Origin: Bog-473 sp963706555
GTDB taxonomy: Bacteria > Actinomycetota > Acidimicrobiia > Acidimicrobiales > RAAP-2
Reading direction: 5' to 3'
DNA: 64,000 nucleotides
NCBI GenBank assembly: GCA_963706555.1
Contig: OY970164.1
Span: 5,208,001 to 5,272,000, forward strand
Positions 62,065 to 64,000 of the stretch are shown piece after piece. The position numbers were made by a program, and so were the translations under genes. The notes below the pieces were generated by a model that was not told the origin of the DNA, did no database searches, and saw only the letters and a program-made list of their open reading frames with translations. Each line of letters begins with the position of its first letter. Positions within the stretch are counted from its first letter, which is position 1.

Positions 62065-62672
62065 CAGGACACGTCCTGATCGAAGAAGCCGTCCTCCTCA
62101 GTGCCGTTGCGTGTGCCGTTGCCGGTACGACCAGCCGCCGCACCTGCACTCTCGTGCCCGACAAGGCCCGGAGGAGGCGCCGGGGGAGGCGGGGAAGCCA
62201 GCTTGGCCCGACCGGACTGCACCGTCCTCGTGAGCCGATCGAGCACAATCTCCATACCCGCCAACTTCTGGTCACAGAAGTCCTCGGCCTCGTGCCGCAT
62301 GGTGCGGGCCTCATCGTTGGCGTCGTCGAGGATGCGCTGCGCCACCGAGTTGGCCTGGCGCACGATCTCGGTGCGCTGCACCATACGCTCGGCCTGCGCC
62401 CGGACCTCTTCCATCAGCGTCTCGGCCTCACGGGTGCGCTCGGCCAGGAATTCCTCGCGCTCTCGAAGGAGCCAGCGGGCCTGGCGCAACTCGTCCGGCA
62501 GGCGATCCAGGGCGGCCCGGAGAAGGCCGACCACCTCCTCGCGCGAGACCATGACCGACGAGGAGAGCGGCATCGACTTGGCGTTGTTGACGATGTCGAG
62601 CACCTGGGAAATCACCGCTTCGGCACTGACATCCTGCTCGGATTCCTCGATGTCGAGATACTGGTCAGTCAT
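62064..62672 (-). CDS. SepIVA/DivIVA-like coiled-coil septation protein
   Basis: The 202-residue protein has ISQVLDIVNNAKSMPLSSSV, then a long coiled coil (LLREREEFLAERTREAETLM to RTMRHEAEDFCDQKLAGME) and a Pro/Gly-rich tail. It matches the actinobacterial family that includes mycobacterial SepIVA (Rv2927c position), which acts in septation. It overlaps coaD by 4 bases. Confidence 0.85.
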   Translation of the reverse strand: MTDQYLDIEESEQDVSAEAVISQVLDIVNNAKSMPLSSSVMVSREEVVGLLRAALDRLPDELRQARWLLREREEFLAERTREAETLMEEVRAQAERMVQRTEIVRQANSVAQRILDDANDEARTMRHEAEDFCDQKLAGMEIVLDRLTRTVQSGRAKLASPPPPAPPPGLVGHESAGAAAGRTGNGTRNGTEEDGFFDQDVS

Positions 62673-63178
62673 TTCTCCTCCTTCCCGTCCTTCCCGTCCT
62701 TCCCGTCGAACTTCTTGACGAGGTGCTCGGCCACGACCTTCGGCACGAACGCAGAGACGTCGCCGCCGAAATGTGCCACCTCGCGCACCAGCTTGGAAGC
62801 AATGAACGAGTACTTGGAACTGGTGGGGATGAAGATCGTCTCGACACCGGAGAGGTGGTGGTTCATCTGGGCCATCTGCATTTCGGCCTCGAAGTCCGAG
62901 ACGGCGCGCAGGCCGCGCACGATGGCAGTGGCCCCGACGTCGCGCGCCACGTTGACCAACAGCGTGGACACCGAGACGATCCGTACGCCCGGGATGTGCG
63001 CCGTGACCTCCTCGAGCATGCTCTTGCGCTCTTCGAGATCGAACAGTGCCGAGCTCTTCTGCGGGTTGCGCAGAGCGGCCACGACCACCTCATCGAAGAG
63101 GCGGCTGGCGCGCTCGACGATTTCGAGATGTCCGTTGTGAAAGGGATCGAAGGAGCCCGGGAACAGGCCGACCTTCAC
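62669..63178 (-). CDS. coaD: Phosphopantetheine adenylyltransferase
   Basis: CoaD makes dephospho-CoA. The 169-residue protein has MKVGLFPGSFDPFHNGHLEI (nucleotide-binding T/HxGH), SSALFDLEERKSML, AIVRGLRAVSDFEAEMQMA and SSKYSFIASKLVREVA. Its C-terminus carries a GKDGKDGKEEK tail from a 9-base repeat. Confidence 0.97.
   Translation of the reverse strand: MKVGLFPGSFDPFHNGHLEIVERASRLFDEVVVAALRNPQKSSALFDLEERKSMLEEVTAHIPGVRIVSVSTLLVNVARDVGATAIVRGLRAVSDFEAEMQMAQMNHHLSGVETIFIPTSSKYSFIASKLVREVAHFGGDVSAFVPKVVAEHLVKKFDGKDGKDGKEEK
62681..62707 (-). repeat. 9-bp triple repeat at the coaD 3' end
   Basis: CTTCCCGTC occurs three times in a row (62681-62707, plus strand), encoding the repeated GKD of the CoaD tail. 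Confidence 0.9.
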
Positions 63179-63188
63179 GAGCCGGCCT

Positions 63189-63719
63189 TCACGAGCTGGT
63201 TCCGCTGTGATGAGCCACGGTCACGAGCGTACCGCCGTACCGGCGTTCTCTTGCGACCACCCACCCCTCGGGGAGCGTCACGGGAGTCGCCGACTCGAGA
63301 ACGGCGGTGTCCGCCCGCAGGGCCGACAACAGCTCGGGCCAGGCTTCGAAGGTGTAGGGCGGGTCGCACAGGGCGAGGTCGAATGCCGGGGCCCCGGCGA
63401 GCCAGCCGGGCAGGGCGGCCCGCACGATGGTGATCGGCTCGTCGCCCAGGCCGACTGAGGCCAGGTTGGTCCGCACCGCCTCGAGGGCGGCGGCGTCCTG
63501 GTCGACGAAGGTGGCGGCGGCGGCGCCACGCGACAGCGCCTCGAGCCCGAGGGCCCCGCTCCCGCAGAACAGGTCGACCACACGCAGGCCCTCGACCCCG
63601 CCCCGGGAACCGAGGATGTCGAAGATGGACTCGCGCACCCGGTCCGACGTGGGGCGCACGGCGGGCGGCAGCTTGGCCGCCAGCCGCCTGCCCCGGCTCC
63701 GACCTCCGATGACGCGCAC
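63189..63719 (-). CDS. rsmD: 16S rRNA (guanine-966-N2)-methyltransferase
   Basis: The 176-residue protein has MRVIGGRSRGRRLAA, PTSDRVRESIFDIL, RVVDLFCGSGALGLEALSRG and FDLALCDPPYTF (catalytic DPPY). It methylates G966 of 16S rRNA. It is followed by coaD, 10 bases downstream. Confidence 0.96.
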   Translation of the reverse strand: MRVIGGRSRGRRLAAKLPPAVRPTSDRVRESIFDILGSRGGVEGLRVVDLFCGSGALGLEALSRGAAAATFVDQDAAALEAVRTNLASVGLGDEPITIVRAALPGWLAGAPAFDLALCDPPYTFEAWPELLSALRADTAVLESATPVTLPEGWVVARERRYGGTLVTVAHHSGTSS

Positions 63720-63743
63720 CGGAGTCAGGGTAGATCACTTACC

Positions 63744-63838
63744 CGCCCGACTCTCGGCCGCCCGGCTCCCGGTCGGCGCGACTCCCGGCCGGCGCGACTC
63801 CCGGCCGCCCGACTCCCGCCCGCCGCGACTCCCGGCCG
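63744..63838. repeat. 15-16 bp tandem minisatellite between rsmD and recG
   Basis: About six imperfect units of the form CGGCGCGACTCCCGGC stand head to tail. Two adjacent units (near 63773 and 63789) are identical. It fills the space between rsmD and the recG stop. Confidence 0.8.
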
Positions 63839-63839
63839 G

Positions 63840-64000
63840 TCAGCTCTTGAACAGGTACTCGCCCTCGTCCTCGCTCAAGAACAGCTTGATCTCGTCGGCC
63901 AACGCCGGATGCGCCTCCAAGAGAGGATCATCTTTGACGATGGCCTCGGCCACCCGCCGGGCCTCGGTGAGGAGGATCCTGTCGTCAGGATCCGACAACG
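63840..64000 (-). CDS. recG: C-terminal end of ATP-dependent DNA helicase RecG, partial
   Basis: The visible 53 residues include ARRVAEAIVKDDPLLEAHPA, then LADEIKLFLSEDEGEYLF and a final KS. This is the family's typical ending, just upstream of rsmD and coaD as in other actinobacteria. The helicase motifs lie beyond the window. Confidence 0.8.
   Translation of the reverse strand, partial: LSDPDDRILLTEARRVAEAIVKDDPLLEAHPALADEIKLFLSEDEGEYLFKS

Overview
The window is high-GC DNA from an actinomycete-type bacterium, most likely class Acidimicrobiia. The class is my inference from overall gene content, not from a marker gene. A mycothiol S-conjugate amidase, two F420-type oxidoreductases, the PspA-HtpX-PspAB cluster and a DUF2469 gene all point to Actinomycetota. 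The right-hand gene order (recG, rsmD, coaD, sepIVA-like, DUF177, rpmF, plsX, acpP, rnc, mutM, smc, ftsY, ffh, rpsP, khpA, rimM, trmD, rplS, DUF2469, yraN) is the classic actinobacterial run also known from Mycobacterium.

Layout. Positions 1-11400 hold housekeeping genes in short, tightly overlapping operons: a nuclease tail with a PAP2 phosphatase and a DsbA-like protein; purK-purE with a ChbG-type deacetylase; mca; pspA-htpX-pspAB with a tyrosine phosphatase; pterin dehydratase with fumC; and a PPOX oxidoreductase. Positions 11401-12840 hold a methyltransferase relic and a secreted SGNH hydrolase. Positions 13010-16248 hold yifB-dprA with a short luciferase-like gene. Positions 48209-64000 are the core translation, secretion, division and lipid block.

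Between yifB and yraN, which usually lie side by side, about 32 kb has been inserted or rearranged (16249-48208). Its left two thirds are accessory in character: monocistronic stress and membrane genes (DUF6629, desaturase, YihY, DUF7144, hemerythrin, STAS, HdeD, ion channel), two sigma-factor loci, an ABC transporter, long gene-poor gaps and several relics (cupin, STAS, yifB 5' end). Its right third (40.5-48.2 kb) is better organised: a protease-MoxR-DUF58-VWA-VWA operon, an SPFH-NfeD pair and an enoyl-CoA hydratase.

Most notable signals. (1) A small cassette is duplicated at 25.6-25.95 kb and 36.57-36.88 kb: a promoter-like box, a nearly identical 25-bp leader hairpin and a 72-73 residue Cys/His protein that I do not recognise. 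(2) A 233-bp direct repeat of the yifB 5' end lies 12.4 kb away, at about 85% DNA identity but 67 of 71 residues identical. (3) Divergent ECF-type promoters sharing GTAACG and GACT boxes lie between an ECF sigma gene and a secreted beta-propeller gene. (4) purK and rimM lack a usable ATG/GTG/TTG at the expected start. (5) In-frame repeat expansions recur in conserved genes (purK, smc hinge, plsX, coaD, VWA). I saw no rRNA, tRNA, CRISPR array or intact insertion sequence.
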